In this document: in pieces, positions 52,687-61,641 of the stretch
How positions within the stretch are numbered: the stretch's first letter is position 1
Layout: each line of letters opens with the position of its first letter
Assembly (NCBI RefSeq): GCF_001613145.1
Contig: NZ_BDBU01000035.1
Location: 1 to 64,000 of the forward strand
Source: Nocardia jejuensis NBRC 103114
GTDB taxonomy: Bacteria; Actinomycetota; Actinomycetes; Mycobacteriales; Mycobacteriaceae
DNA length: 64,000 nt
Reading direction: 5' to 3'
The notes under the pieces: generated by a model
Database searches by the model: none
What the model saw: only the letters and a program-made list of their open reading frames with translations
What the model was told of the DNA's origin: nothing
Position numbers and translations under genes: made by a program

Positions 52687-52710
52687 GATCACCGGCCACG
52701 GCCGGTGATC
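52687..52710 (+). terminator. Palindrome after idsA2
   Basis: GATCACCGGCC (52687-52697) and GGCCGGTGATC (52700-52710) are perfect arms. The stem starts 2 bp after the stop. The loop is only 2 to 4 bases and there is no U tract, so termination is uncertain. Confidence 0.45.
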
Positions 52711-52944
52711 GAGAACCGAAACCTGCTCGAGCACACGAACGTCGCCGCTGGTCCTGAGCCGCCGCCGCATCCACGAGGGTGACCCGGAGCCGGACCGGGA
52801 ACGCTGGAGCGGCGGGCGAACCGGAACGAAGGGCCGGGCGAGACCGTCGATCCGGCACACCGAACACCGCGGCGCGGCAACGACATCGGGTGTATCACCC
52901 CGGTATCGCGGCCGGCCGCATACGACACGGAAGTTCAGGGTGGC

Positions 52945-54558
52945 ATGAAAACTGTTGCGGGACCCAGCGATCGGGTCGTGGTGATCGGCGCGGGACTGTC
53001 CGGGCTGGCGGCGGCCCTGCATCTGACCGGAGCCGGGCGCACGGTGACCGTCCTGGAGCGAGCCGATCACCCCGGCGGCCGAGTCGGGCTCTACCGCGGA
53101 GACGACTACGAGATCGACTCCGGCGCAACGATTCTGACGGTGCCCGGATTGATCGACGAGGCGCTGGCGGCGGTGGGCGCCACCCGGGAGTCGGTGGGTC
53201 TGCGGATTCTGCCGATGGCGCCGGCGTATCAGGCGCGCTTCGCGGACGGGTCCGGCATCGGGGTCTACTCCGATCCCGACCAGATGGCCGCCGAGATCAC
53301 CCGGGTCCGCGGAACGGCCGAGGCCACCCGGTATCGCCGGCTGCGCGACTGGTTGCGGAAGGTGTACGAGGCCGAGTTCATGCACTTCATGGACAGCAAT
53401 TTCGATTCGCCGCTGGACATGGTGCGCGACGGCGAGAAGCGTTCCGCGCTGATCACACTGGTGCGATTGGGCGCGTTCGGGCGGCTCGGCCCGAAGGTCG
53501 GGCGGCTCATGGGAGACGAGCGACTCGCCCGGCTCTTCAGCTTCCAGGCATTGTTCGCCGGAATGTCGCCGAAGCAGGCGCTGGGTGTCTACGGGGCTAT
53601 CCCGTACATGGACACCTGCCTGGGCGTGTACTACCCGGAAGGCGGAATGCGCGCGGTCGCCGAGGCGATGACCCGGGCGCTGACCGAGGCCGGCGGAACC
53701 GTGCGATTCGAGACCGAGGTGATCGGGATCGACCGGTCCGGCCGCAGGGCCACCGCGGTGCGCACCGCGGACGGGCGCACGCTGGACTGCGACGCGGTCG
53801 TGGTCACCGCCGACATCGGCTCGCTCGAGCGGTTCGGGCTGCGGCGCCGACGCGGGCTGCGGGCCTCCCCGTCCGCGGTGGTCGCGCACGGCACCATTCC
53901 GATCGAGGTGACGCGCCGGTGGCCGGTGCGCGCGCATCACACCATCGACTTCGGACAGGAGTGGGAGCGGACCTTCGAGGAGATCGCGGCCGCCAAGGGC
54001 CGCGGCACGCTGATGAGCGATCCGTCGCTGCTGCTCACCCGGCCCGCGCTCACCGACGAGACGCTCTACATCGATCGCGCCGAACAGCACATCGACGAGT
54101 CCGGTCAGCTGGTGGACACCGTGCGCTACGAGCCGCTCTCGCTGCTCGCACCCTGCCCGAATCTGGATGCCGCGCCCCTGGACTGGGACCGGCTCGCCCC
54201 CTCCTATCTGCGCGAACTGCTCGAGGTACTGGAACGTCGCGGCTACCAGGGCATTTCACGGCACTTCCGGATCGACCACCTCGACACCCCGCGCACCTGG
54301 CGCGAGCGCGGCATGCTCGCGGGCACCCCGTTCTCCGCGGCGCACCTGTTCCGCCAGACCGGCCCCTTCCGGACGCGGAACCTGGTGCGCGGCCGCGACA
54401 ATATCGTTCTCGCAGGTTCGGGGACCGTGCCCGGAGTCGGCGTGCCGACCGTCCTGATCTCGGGAAAACTGGCCGCCGCGCGGATCGTGGGTGATCTGCG
54501 ACATGCCGAAGCCCGAACGCCCCACGCCGAAGCGGTAGCAGTGTCGCGCAAGCACTAG
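52945..54558 (+). CDS. crtI: Phytoene desaturase
   Basis: CrtI converts phytoene to lycopene with FAD. The 537-residue product has VVVIGAGLSGLAAALHLTGA (11-30), HPGGRVG, the CrtI block YQARFADGSGIGVYSDP, MFAGMSPKQALGVYGAIPYMDTCLGVYYPEGGM, and the C-terminal FAD site NIVLAGSGTVPGVGVPTVLISGKLAAARI. Length is normal. ATG 52945 has AGGGTGGC upstream. A 259-bp promoter region precedes it. mptA follows after 64 bp on the same strand, and crtB lies after mptA, so the three may be one transcript. Confidence 0.9.
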   Translation: MKTVAGPSDRVVVIGAGLSGLAAALHLTGAGRTVTVLERADHPGGRVGLYRGDDYEIDSGATILTVPGLIDEALAAVGATRESVGLRILPMAPAYQARFADGSGIGVYSDPDQMAAEITRVRGTAEATRYRRLRDWLRKVYEAEFMHFMDSNFDSPLDMVRDGEKRSALITLVRLGAFGRLGPKVGRLMGDERLARLFSFQALFAGMSPKQALGVYGAIPYMDTCLGVYYPEGGMRAVAEAMTRALTEAGGTVRFETEVIGIDRSGRRATAVRTADGRTLDCDAVVVTADIGSLERFGLRRRRGLRASPSAVVAHGTIPIEVTRRWPVRAHHTIDFGQEWERTFEEIAAAKGRGTLMSDPSLLLTRPALTDETLYIDRAEQHIDESGQLVDTVRYEPLSLLAPCPNLDAAPLDWDRLAPSYLRELLEVLERRGYQGISRHFRIDHLDTPRTWRERGMLAGTPFSAAHLFRQTGPFRTRNLVRGRDNIVLAGSGTVPGVGVPTVLISGKLAAARIVGDLRHAEARTPHAEAVAVSRKH

Positions 54559-54622
54559 ACTGACCGGCGTCCTTGATCCAACCGCTGCCGCCGACGACCT
54601 TTCCGGGGGGAAACGACCGACT

Positions 54623-56260
54623 ATGCCGACCCCCGATACGGACGACACGCCCATGGTCGCCACACCCGATGCCACCGCTGACCGGATCACCGGCAGCGCG
54701 CCGCCGCACAACTGGCTGCGGAACTACGCCGATTTCGCGCGCAGCCCCGAAGGCCATGCGGCCGTACTCGGATTCTTCGGCGCCGTCATGATCACCTTCG
54801 GTGGCTTCGGCGCGGGCAGCGTCCGGCGCAGCGATCCCCTGCTCGAGGCCGCGCACCTGTCGTGGCTGCGCTTCGGGCACGGCTACGCGCTCTCGACCGT
54901 GTTCGTGTGGGTCGGCGTCCTGGCCATGATCACCGCCTGGGTGCGCCTGGGCCGCGCCACCCTGGGCACCGTGCCCGGCGCGAAGGTCACGCTGAACGAA
55001 CTGCGCGCCATCGTCGGCATCTGGGTGTTCCCGCTGCTGTTCGCGGTGCCCATGTTCAGCCGCGACGCCTACTCCTATCTGGCGCAGGGCGCGCTGCTGC
55101 GCGACGGCTTCAACCCGTACGAGGTCGGCCCGGTGGTGAATCCCGGTGAGCTGCTGAACAATGTGAGCCCGGTCTGGACCACCACCACCGCGCCCTACGG
55201 CCCGATCTTCCTGCTGCTGGCCCGCGCCATCACCTCCCTCACCGGAGAGAACGTGGTGGCCGGAACCATCGCGCTGCGCCTGGTCATGCTGCCGGGTCTG
55301 GCCCTGATGATGTGGGCGGTCCCGCATCTCACCAAACATCTGGGTGGTAAGCCCACCACCGCGCTGTGGCTCGCCGTGCTCAATCCGCTGGTGCTCATCC
55401 ACCTGATCGGCGGCGTGCACAACGAGATGCTGATGGTCGGGCTGATGGCGGCCGGTATCGCGCTGGTGCTCGAGCACCATCACGTGGCGGGCATCGTGGT
55501 GGTCGCGGTCGGCGTGGGCGTGAAGGCGACCGCGGGTATCGCCCTGCCGTTCCTGGTGTGGATCTGGATGATTCACGAACGCGAACGCCGCGCGGCACTC
55601 GCCGAGGCCGAGGGTTCCACCGATGCGCGCGCGAGCGAGCTGCCGCATCCGGCGCTCATGTTCGCCAGGATCGCGGGACTCGGCGTGGCGGTGTTCGCGG
55701 CCGTGTTCGCACTGGCCTCGGCACTGGCCGGGGTCGGAATCGGCTGGCTCACCGCACTGTCCGGCTCCAAGAAGATCATCAACTGGCTGTCGCTGCCGAC
55801 CGTCATGGCGCACATGATCACCTGGGTGACCCCGCTGCGCCTGGAATCGGTGCTGGCGGTGACCCGGACCATCTGCGCCATCGTGCTGGTGGCCGTGCTG
55901 GTGTGGACCTGGTGGCGTTTCCGGCACAGCGAGCGCGAAGCCGTCTTCGGCATCACCATCGCGTTCGTGGCCATCGTGATCCTGTCCCCGGCAGCGCTGC
56001 CCTGGTACTACTCGTGGCCGCTGGCCCTGATCGCCGGATTCGCCTTGTCCACACGGACATTGCAGGTGCTGGTCGGCCTGTGTACGTGGCTGATGCTGGT
56101 GTTCCAGCCCGACGGCTCGATCGGGCTGTACAACTTCTGGCACGTGGCGCTGGCGACCTTCGCCGCCGTGGTCGCGGCGGTCTCGCTGTGCACCGTGGAC
56201 CCGTTGAAGGTCCGAGCCAACCACGTCGCCGTCCTGCCCGCCCCGACCAGCCCGGCATGA
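54623..56260 (+). CDS. mptA: Alpha-(1->6)-mannopyranosyltransferase MptA
   Basis: MptA extends the mannan core of lipomannan and lipoarabinomannan using polyprenyl-phosphomannose. The 545-residue GT-C product has about 12 helices. The family's first extracytoplasmic loop has FSRDAYSYLAQG with D148 as the expected catalytic acid; APYGPIFLLLARAI and NEMLMVGLMAAGIALVLEHHH are also conserved. Position matches Rv2174. The ATG of crtB overlaps its stop as ATGA, so an envelope gene and a carotenoid gene are translationally coupled. GGGGGGA about 12 bases before ATG 54623 is the likely ribosome site. Confidence 0.93.
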   Translation: MPTPDTDDTPMVATPDATADRITGSAPPHNWLRNYADFARSPEGHAAVLGFFGAVMITFGGFGAGSVRRSDPLLEAAHLSWLRFGHGYALSTVFVWVGVLAMITAWVRLGRATLGTVPGAKVTLNELRAIVGIWVFPLLFAVPMFSRDAYSYLAQGALLRDGFNPYEVGPVVNPGELLNNVSPVWTTTTAPYGPIFLLLARAITSLTGENVVAGTIALRLVMLPGLALMMWAVPHLTKHLGGKPTTALWLAVLNPLVLIHLIGGVHNEMLMVGLMAAGIALVLEHHHVAGIVVVAVGVGVKATAGIALPFLVWIWMIHERERRAALAEAEGSTDARASELPHPALMFARIAGLGVAVFAAVFALASALAGVGIGWLTALSGSKKIINWLSLPTVMAHMITWVTPLRLESVLAVTRTICAIVLVAVLVWTWWRFRHSEREAVFGITIAFVAIVILSPAALPWYYSWPLALIAGFALSTRTLQVLVGLCTWLMLVFQPDGSIGLYNFWHVALATFAAVVAAVSLCTVDPLKVRANHVAVLPAPTSPA

Positions 56261-57315
56261 CACCGGAACTGAACCAGGCATATCGGGATTGCCGGCGCAC
56301 CGCCGCCGAGCACGGACGCACCTACTTTCTGGCCACCCGGCTGCTGGAGCCGGCGCGAAGACCGGCCGTGCACGCGCTGTACGCGTTCGCCCGCATGGTG
56401 GACGACATCGTGGACGGCAGCGACGCCCCGGCGCACGCGAGCGAGTCCACTCGGCGCCTGAATCGGATCGAATACGAGCTACGCGGGCGGCTGGCCCAGC
56501 CGATCGAACCCTCCGGAACCACCTCCGCGCAGGCGACTTTCGGCTCCACCACGGAGACCGCTGACAGCTCCGCCGCCGAGACCAACGGCGGCTCCGCCAC
56601 GGACACCACTGACAGCTCCGCCGCCGACACCACTGACGGCTCCGCCGTCGAGACCCGGGTGCTGCTCGCGGTCTCGGACACGATTCGCCGCTATCACATT
56701 GCGGCTGAACACTTCTGGGTCTTCCTGGACTCCATGCGCATGGACATCCCGGGCGGCCCGCGGTACCGCGACCGCTATCCCGACATGGACGCGCTGCGCG
56801 AATACATGCGCGGCTCGGCCGCGGCCATCGGCCTGCAGCTGGTGCCGGTGCTGGGCACCGTGGTTCCCGTCGCCGAAGCCGAACCGGCCGCCGCCGCGCT
56901 GGGAGAAGCCTTCCAGCTCACCAACTTCCTGCGCGACGTCGCCGAGGATCTGGACCGCGGCCGGATCTACCTGCCCGCCGACGAACTCGCGGCCTTCGGC
57001 GTCGAGGAGGAACTACTCGCCCACTGCCGCCGCACCGGCCGCACCGATCAGCGGGTCCGGCAGGCGCTCGCGCATCTGATCGCGGTGAATCGCGGTATCT
57101 ATCGGACCGCGCATCCCGGCATCGACTTTCTCACTCCGAGAGTGCGGCCCGCGATTCGCACGGCGGCAACTCTGTACGGTGGCATTCTCGACGAGATCGA
57201 ACGCGCCGACTACGAAATCTTCCGGCAGCGCGCGACGGTGCCGCAATTGCGGCGAATACGAGTGGCAGCGCGCGAATTCGTCGCCGCCCGGCCGCTACGT
57301 CATACTCACGGCTGA
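56257..57315 (+). CDS. crtB: Phytoene synthase with a repeat insertion
   Basis: CrtB joins two GGPP to phytoene. The 352-residue product has MVDDIVD (first DxxxD, 47-53) and NFLRDVAEDLDRGRIYLP (second, 223-240), the Mg-binding aspartates, and the usual YAFARMVDD and HPGIDFLTP blocks. About 40-50 residues (83-133) inserted between helices are Ser/Thr/Ala/Asp-rich and consist of two 16-residue units encoded by 48-bp repeats; no such insert is typical of the family. ATG 56257 overlaps the mptA stop as ATGA. Fold is intact, so it is probably functional. Confidence 0.9.
   Translation: MTPELNQAYRDCRRTAAEHGRTYFLATRLLEPARRPAVHALYAFARMVDDIVDGSDAPAHASESTRRLNRIEYELRGRLAQPIEPSGTTSAQATFGSTTETADSSAAETNGGSATDTTDSSAADTTDGSAVETRVLLAVSDTIRRYHIAAEHFWVFLDSMRMDIPGGPRYRDRYPDMDALREYMRGSAAAIGLQLVPVLGTVVPVAEAEPAAAALGEAFQLTNFLRDVAEDLDRGRIYLPADELAAFGVEEELLAHCRRTGRTDQRVRQALAHLIAVNRGIYRTAHPGIDFLTPRVRPAIRTAATLYGGILDEIERADYEIFRQRATVPQLRRIRVAAREFVAARPLRHTHG
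56554..56649 (+). repeat. Two 48-bp in-frame repeats in crtB
   Basis: 56554-56601 and 56602-56649 encode ETADSSAAETNGGSAT and DTTDSSAADTTDGSAV, alike at 10 of 16 positions. Within each unit a shorter DSSAA/DGSA theme repeats again. The phase is kept. Confidence 0.8.
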
Positions 57316-57464
57316 TTTCCGACCCTGATTTCGGGCCGGAAACCCTGAATCGCGAACATGAAATCCGGAGCCGGGCACTTTCGAGTACCGACTCCGGACT
57401 CCTCGGACACTCGGCCCCTATGTCCGGGCGCCGAATCACCCGGCCGTGAGTGCCGCGGTGAGAA

Positions 57465-57833
57465 TCAGAACGGGTCGGCGGCGGCGCGGCGGATGACCTC
57501 GCGGGCCAGCTGACCGTGCAGGGCATCGATCGGGCGGCCGGGCAGCGAGTCGTCCTCGGTGTACACCCACTCGAGGATTTCCGCGTCGCTGTATTTGCCG
57601 TCTCGCATGACGGTGATCAGCGCGGGAATGTGCTTCGCGATCGCGCCGGTCGTGTCGAAGAATTCCGCAGGCACGCCGACCACGCCATTGCGGCGGGCAG
57701 CGATGAGCTGACCGTCACGCAGCAACTGATGCACCCGGGTGACCACCATGCCGAGCTGCTCTGCCACGTCGGGCAGCGGGATCAGGGTGACCGATTCGGG
57801 CAGGAAATCTTCGATGTAGGGAAAGGTGCTCAC
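57465..57833 (-). CDS. Rv2175c-like winged-helix DNA-binding protein
   Basis: The 122-residue product has the Rv2175c pattern: LPDVAEQLGMVVTRVHQLLRDGQLIAARRNGVVGVPAEFF is the winged helix, followed by a conserved C-terminal domain (ALITVMRDGKYSDAEILEWVYTEDDSLPG and RPIDALHGQLAREVIRRA). In M. tuberculosis the protein binds DNA and is phosphorylated by PknL. It is divergent from pknL, as in that species. GTG 57833 is preferred (homologues start at this level); the frame is open to ATG 57893. Threonines in the N-terminal stretch, including residues near TFPYIED, are candidate PknL sites, but none is proven. Confidence 0.85.
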   Translation of the reverse strand: MSTFPYIEDFLPESVTLIPLPDVAEQLGMVVTRVHQLLRDGQLIAARRNGVVGVPAEFFDTTGAIAKHIPALITVMRDGKYSDAEILEWVYTEDDSLPGRPIDALHGQLAREVIRRAAADPF

Positions 57834-57939
57834 CCCCACCACGGTAGTCGTTCGTGCCGCTGAGGTCGCATCACACCCCGGCACGACTACCATCGGGTGA
57901 GCCGCACCGGGGCGGACGAATTTATTGGAAGGGTTGCTG

Positions 57940-59943
57940 TTGATCGGCCAGATGCTGGAAGGGCGCTACCGCATCGACGCGCCGATCGCGCGCGGTGGAA
58001 TGTCGATGGTGTTCCGGGGGGTGGACATCCGTCTGGATCGCCCGGTCGCGATCAAGGTGATGGATCCCAAGTTCGCCTCCGATCCGCAATTCCTGACCCG
58101 TTTCGAGCTCGAGGCGCGGGCCGTCGCGAAGCTCAAGCATCCCTCGCTGGTGGCCGTGTACGACCAGGGCGTGGACGGCGACCACCCGTTCCTGATCATG
58201 GAATTGGTCGAGGGCGGCACCCTGCGCGAGCTACTACGCGAGCGCGGACCCATGCCCCCGCACGCGGTGCGCGCCGTGGCCGAGCCGGTGCTGGCCGCCA
58301 TCGGCGTCGCGCACGCGGCCGGGCTGGTGCACCGCGACATCAAGCCGGAGAACGTGCTCATCTCCGATTCCGGCGAGGTGAAGATCGCCGACTTCGGCCT
58401 GGTGCGCGCCGTCGCCGAGGCCAAGGTCACCTCCGACAGCGTCATTCTGGGCACCGCCGCCTACCTGTCCCCCGAACAGGTCACCAGCGGCAATGCCGAC
58501 TCCCGCAGCGATGTCTACTCCGCGGGCGTGCTCATCTTCGAAATGCTCACCGGGCGAACCCCTTTCACCGGCGACAACTCGCTCTCGATCGCCCTGCAGC
58601 GGGTCGAGAAGGACGTGCCGAGTCCGAGCCGCTTCATTTCCGGAGTGCCGCCGGAGATCGACGAACTGGTCGCGCACGCCACCGCCCGCGAGCCCTCGCG
58701 CCGCTACGCCGACGCCACCGATATGGCCCGCGAACTGCGGCGGATCGCCCGCGATCTGCAACTGCCCGACTATCGGGTGCCCGCGCCGAAGGATTCGGCC
58801 GAACACCTCAGCGCGACCTACAAGATGACACCGGCCGCGATGGCTCCGGCCCGCGCGCACACCCCGGCGGCCCGGCCCGCGCAGTACGGCGCCACCGAGA
58901 TGACCACGCGCATCCCGGCCGACCCGCCGACCATGCAGGTACCGCCGCACCAGAACACCCGCGTGATGACCGCGGCCCGCGAGCTACCTCCCGGGTATGC
59001 CCCCGCGCCGCCGGGCCCACCGGGCCACGGCCCCTCCGACTATCGCTCGGAGATGATCGAGAATCGCGGCAAGTCCCGCCGGACCGTGCTGATCTGGCTG
59101 GGCATCGTGGTCACGCTGGCCATTCTGCTGGGCGTCGGCGGCTGGTGGGTCGGGGTCGGGCGATACGAGGCGGTCCCCTCGATCGCCGGTCTGACCTCCG
59201 AAAAGGCGATCACGGCGCTACAGGACGCCGGATTCGAGACCGAGACCCGAAACAAGGCCTCGGACATCATTCCGGTCGGCAATGTGGTCGGGACCGACCC
59301 GGTCGCGGGAACCAAGGTGACCAAGGGATCCACGGTCGCGGTGCTGGTCTCCAGCGGTAAACCGAAGGTCCCCGACATCACCGCTGGTCAAGATGTCAGC
59401 AGTGCGAACAAAGCGATCAGAGACGCGGGGCTGACTCCGGTAGACGGCGGAGAGGTCGGAAGTACAGCCCCGAAAGGCACTGTCGCCAAGCTCGATCCGG
59501 CCCCGGGCACCGTCCTCCCGGCCGGCGCGAACGTGAAGGTGTTCCGCAGCAAGGGAACCGCGCCCGTGAAGATTCCGGACGTGCGGGGCAAGACCGAGGA
59601 CGAAGCCAAGTCCGTACTGCAGGCCGCGGGCATCACCGTGACCACCACCAGCACCGACTTCGACTCGAAGATCAAGTCGGGCCAGGTCATCGGCACCGAT
59701 CCGACCGCCGGAACCACCATCGACACCGGAACGGTCGTGCTGATCGTCAACAGCGCCGTCGAAGTCCCGAACCTCCTGGGCTCGAGCGTGTCCAGCGCCC
59801 GCGCGAAGCTACAGGCGGTCGGACTGCAGATGACCGTGCAGCAGCTGGTCGACAACGACAGCTCGCTCGTGATCTCCCAGAGCACTGCCCCCGGCGGATC
59901 GGTCAAACCCGGTTCCACCATCAATGTCGTGGCGATTCCCTAG
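57940..59943 (+). CDS. pknL: Serine/threonine protein kinase PknL with four PASTA domains
   Basis: The 667-residue kinase has the ATP loop IARGGMSMVF (17-26), K39 in VAIKV, HRDIKPEN (131-138), DFG (151-153) and SPEQ (176-180). A Pro/Ala-rich juxtamembrane part follows, then a membrane helix (about 382-402) and four PASTA repeats (about 410-667), each with a P-x-hydrophobic-x-G start and a G-x-x-V end. M. tuberculosis PknL (399 residues) lacks this PASTA array, while Corynebacterium PknL carries one. It probably senses peptidoglycan fragments or lipid II. TTG 57940 is chosen because GGAAGGG lies 6 bases upstream. Next to Rv2175c, its known substrate in M. tuberculosis. Confidence 0.93.
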   Translation: MIGQMLEGRYRIDAPIARGGMSMVFRGVDIRLDRPVAIKVMDPKFASDPQFLTRFELEARAVAKLKHPSLVAVYDQGVDGDHPFLIMELVEGGTLRELLRERGPMPPHAVRAVAEPVLAAIGVAHAAGLVHRDIKPENVLISDSGEVKIADFGLVRAVAEAKVTSDSVILGTAAYLSPEQVTSGNADSRSDVYSAGVLIFEMLTGRTPFTGDNSLSIALQRVEKDVPSPSRFISGVPPEIDELVAHATAREPSRRYADATDMARELRRIARDLQLPDYRVPAPKDSAEHLSATYKMTPAAMAPARAHTPAARPAQYGATEMTTRIPADPPTMQVPPHQNTRVMTAARELPPGYAPAPPGPPGHGPSDYRSEMIENRGKSRRTVLIWLGIVVTLAILLGVGGWWVGVGRYEAVPSIAGLTSEKAITALQDAGFETETRNKASDIIPVGNVVGTDPVAGTKVTKGSTVAVLVSSGKPKVPDITAGQDVSSANKAIRDAGLTPVDGGEVGSTAPKGTVAKLDPAPGTVLPAGANVKVFRSKGTAPVKIPDVRGKTEDEAKSVLQAAGITVTTTSTDFDSKIKSGQVIGTDPTAGTTIDTGTVVLIVNSAVEVPNLLGSSVSSARAKLQAVGLQMTVQQLVDNDSSLVISQSTAPGGSVKPGSTINVVAIP

Positions 59944-59982
59944 CGAACTTTTGCTCGTAGACGCGTAGCCCTGATACAGCGA

Positions 59983-60015
59983 AGCCCGGTTCGATCCACT
60001 GGATCGAACCGGGCT
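59983..60015. terminator. Bidirectional terminator between pknL and aroG
   Basis: AGCCCGGTTCGATCC (59983-59997) and GGATCGAACCGGGCT (60001-60015) form a perfect 15-bp stem with a 3-base loop between two convergent genes. CGTTGCTTG follows on the plus strand. Confidence 0.8.
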
Positions 60016-60052
60016 CGTTGCTTGTCGGCCTGCGCTTTTCAGCCCTACCGGC

Positions 60053-61441
60053 TCAGCGCAGCATCTCCGCGACCAGGAACGCCAGCTCCAGCGACTGCTG
60101 GGTGTTCAGGCGCGGATCGCACGCGGTCTCGTACCGCTCCTCGAGGTTCAGATCCGAGATGTCCTGCGCGCCACCGAGGCATTCGGTGACATTCTCACCG
60201 GTGAGCTCGATGTGCAGGCCGCCCGGGTGCGTGCCCAGGGCGTGGTGCACCTCGAAGAAGCCCTGCACCTCGTCGACGATGCGATCGAAGTGCCGGGTCT
60301 TGTACCCGGTGGAGGCTTCGTGAGTGTTGCCGTGCATCGGATCGCACTGCCAGATCACCTGGTGACCGGTGGCCTGCACCTTCTCGATGATGGCGGGCAG
60401 CACGTCGCGGACCTTGCCGTTGCCCATGCGCGCGACCAGGGTCAGGCGGCCCGGCTCGTTGTTGGGGTCGAGCCGCTCGACGTATTCCACCGCCTGCTCG
60501 GGCGTGGTGGTCGGGCCGATCTTGAGGCCGATCGGGTTGGCGAGCAGTTCGGCGAGCGCGATGTGCGCGCCGTCGAGCTGGCGGGTGCGCTCACCGATCC
60601 ACAGGAAGTGCGCGGACAGGTCGTACAGCACCGGCTCACCGGTGACCGGGTGCTCGCTCAGGCGCAGCATGGCGCGCTCGTAATCCAGCACCAGCGCTTC
60701 GTGACTGGAGTAGATGCGGGCGCTGGACAGGTTGGGATCGTTGACGCGGCAGGCCTTCATGAACGCCAGCGCGCGATCGATCTCGGTGGCCAGGGCCTCG
60801 TAGCGGGCGCCGGCCGGGGACTGGGCGACGAACTCGCGGTTCCAGTCGTGCACCTTGTGCAGATCCGCCATTCCGGCGGAGGTCAGCGAACGCACCAGGT
60901 TCATGGCCGCCGACGCGTTGGCGTAGGCGCGCACCAGACGCGACGGATCGTGCACGCGCAGTGCGGCATCCGCGACCAGCGAGTTCACCATGTCGCCGCG
61001 GTACGAGGTGAGCCCGAGCGCGTCGATGTCGGAGGAGCGCGGCTTGGCGTACTGGCCCGCGATGCGCGCCACCTTCACCACCGGCAGGCTCGCACCGTAG
61101 GTGAGCACGACGGCCATCTGCAGCAGGGTGCGGATATTGCCGCGGATGTGCGGCTCGGTGTTGTCGGCGAAGGTCTCGGCACAGTCGCCGCCCTGCATGA
61201 GGAACGCCTCGCCGCGCGCGACCTCGGCCAGGCGCAGTTTGAGCTCTTCCACCTCGGCGGGTACGCAGATGGGCGGCACGCTCTCGAGCACGGTCCGCAT
61301 CTTCTCGGCCTGCTCCGGATCCCACGAGGGCTGCTGCAGTGCCGGGCGAGCCAGTGCGGCGTCGAGACGCCGCCGTAGCTCGGAAGGCAGCGGAGGCAGT
61401 TCCGGCAGGCGATCGATCGGTACGTCGACGGTCCAGTTCAC
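60053..61441 (-). CDS. aroG: Class II DAHP synthase
   Basis: The enzyme makes 3-deoxy-D-arabino-heptulosonate 7-phosphate from PEP and erythrose 4-phosphate, the first step of the shikimate pathway. The 462-residue product has exactly the length of M. tuberculosis AroG (Rv2178c) and the class II blocks FLMQGGDCAETFADN, RIAGQYAKPRS, HFLWIGERTRQLDGAH, NPIGLKIGPTT, IWQCDPMHGNT, and LTGENVTECLGG. GTG 61441 gives VNWTVDVPI, where homologues start; the longer reading is unsupported. The adjacent Rv2179c-like gene is divergent. Confidence 0.97.
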   Translation of the reverse strand: MNWTVDVPIDRLPELPPLPSELRRRLDAALARPALQQPSWDPEQAEKMRTVLESVPPICVPAEVEELKLRLAEVARGEAFLMQGGDCAETFADNTEPHIRGNIRTLLQMAVVLTYGASLPVVKVARIAGQYAKPRSSDIDALGLTSYRGDMVNSLVADAALRVHDPSRLVRAYANASAAMNLVRSLTSAGMADLHKVHDWNREFVAQSPAGARYEALATEIDRALAFMKACRVNDPNLSSARIYSSHEALVLDYERAMLRLSEHPVTGEPVLYDLSAHFLWIGERTRQLDGAHIALAELLANPIGLKIGPTTTPEQAVEYVERLDPNNEPGRLTLVARMGNGKVRDVLPAIIEKVQATGHQVIWQCDPMHGNTHEASTGYKTRHFDRIVDEVQGFFEVHHALGTHPGGLHIELTGENVTECLGGAQDISDLNLEERYETACDPRLNTQQSLELAFLVAEMLR

Positions 61442-61641
61442 CCGTTCAGAATACGGACCGTGACAAACCGCGCGGACCACCCCCAGGGTGAATTCCCGGC
61501 ACCTCCCTCGGTATGCCCGCCGAGCGCCCCGATAAACCCGGAATCTAGGCTGAGAGGCCGGATGATCTGCCCGGATCATCCTTATCCCTCGGCGTCGGCA
61601 CCGGAGCCGGAGTCCGCGAATCAAGGAGCGAACCCTTCTCG

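Noticed and set aside
54050..56281. A 743-codon open frame on the minus strand across mptA
   Set aside because: It is antisense to a gene with clear GT-C motifs; the product is H/Q/R/G-rich with no fold and has no ribosome site.
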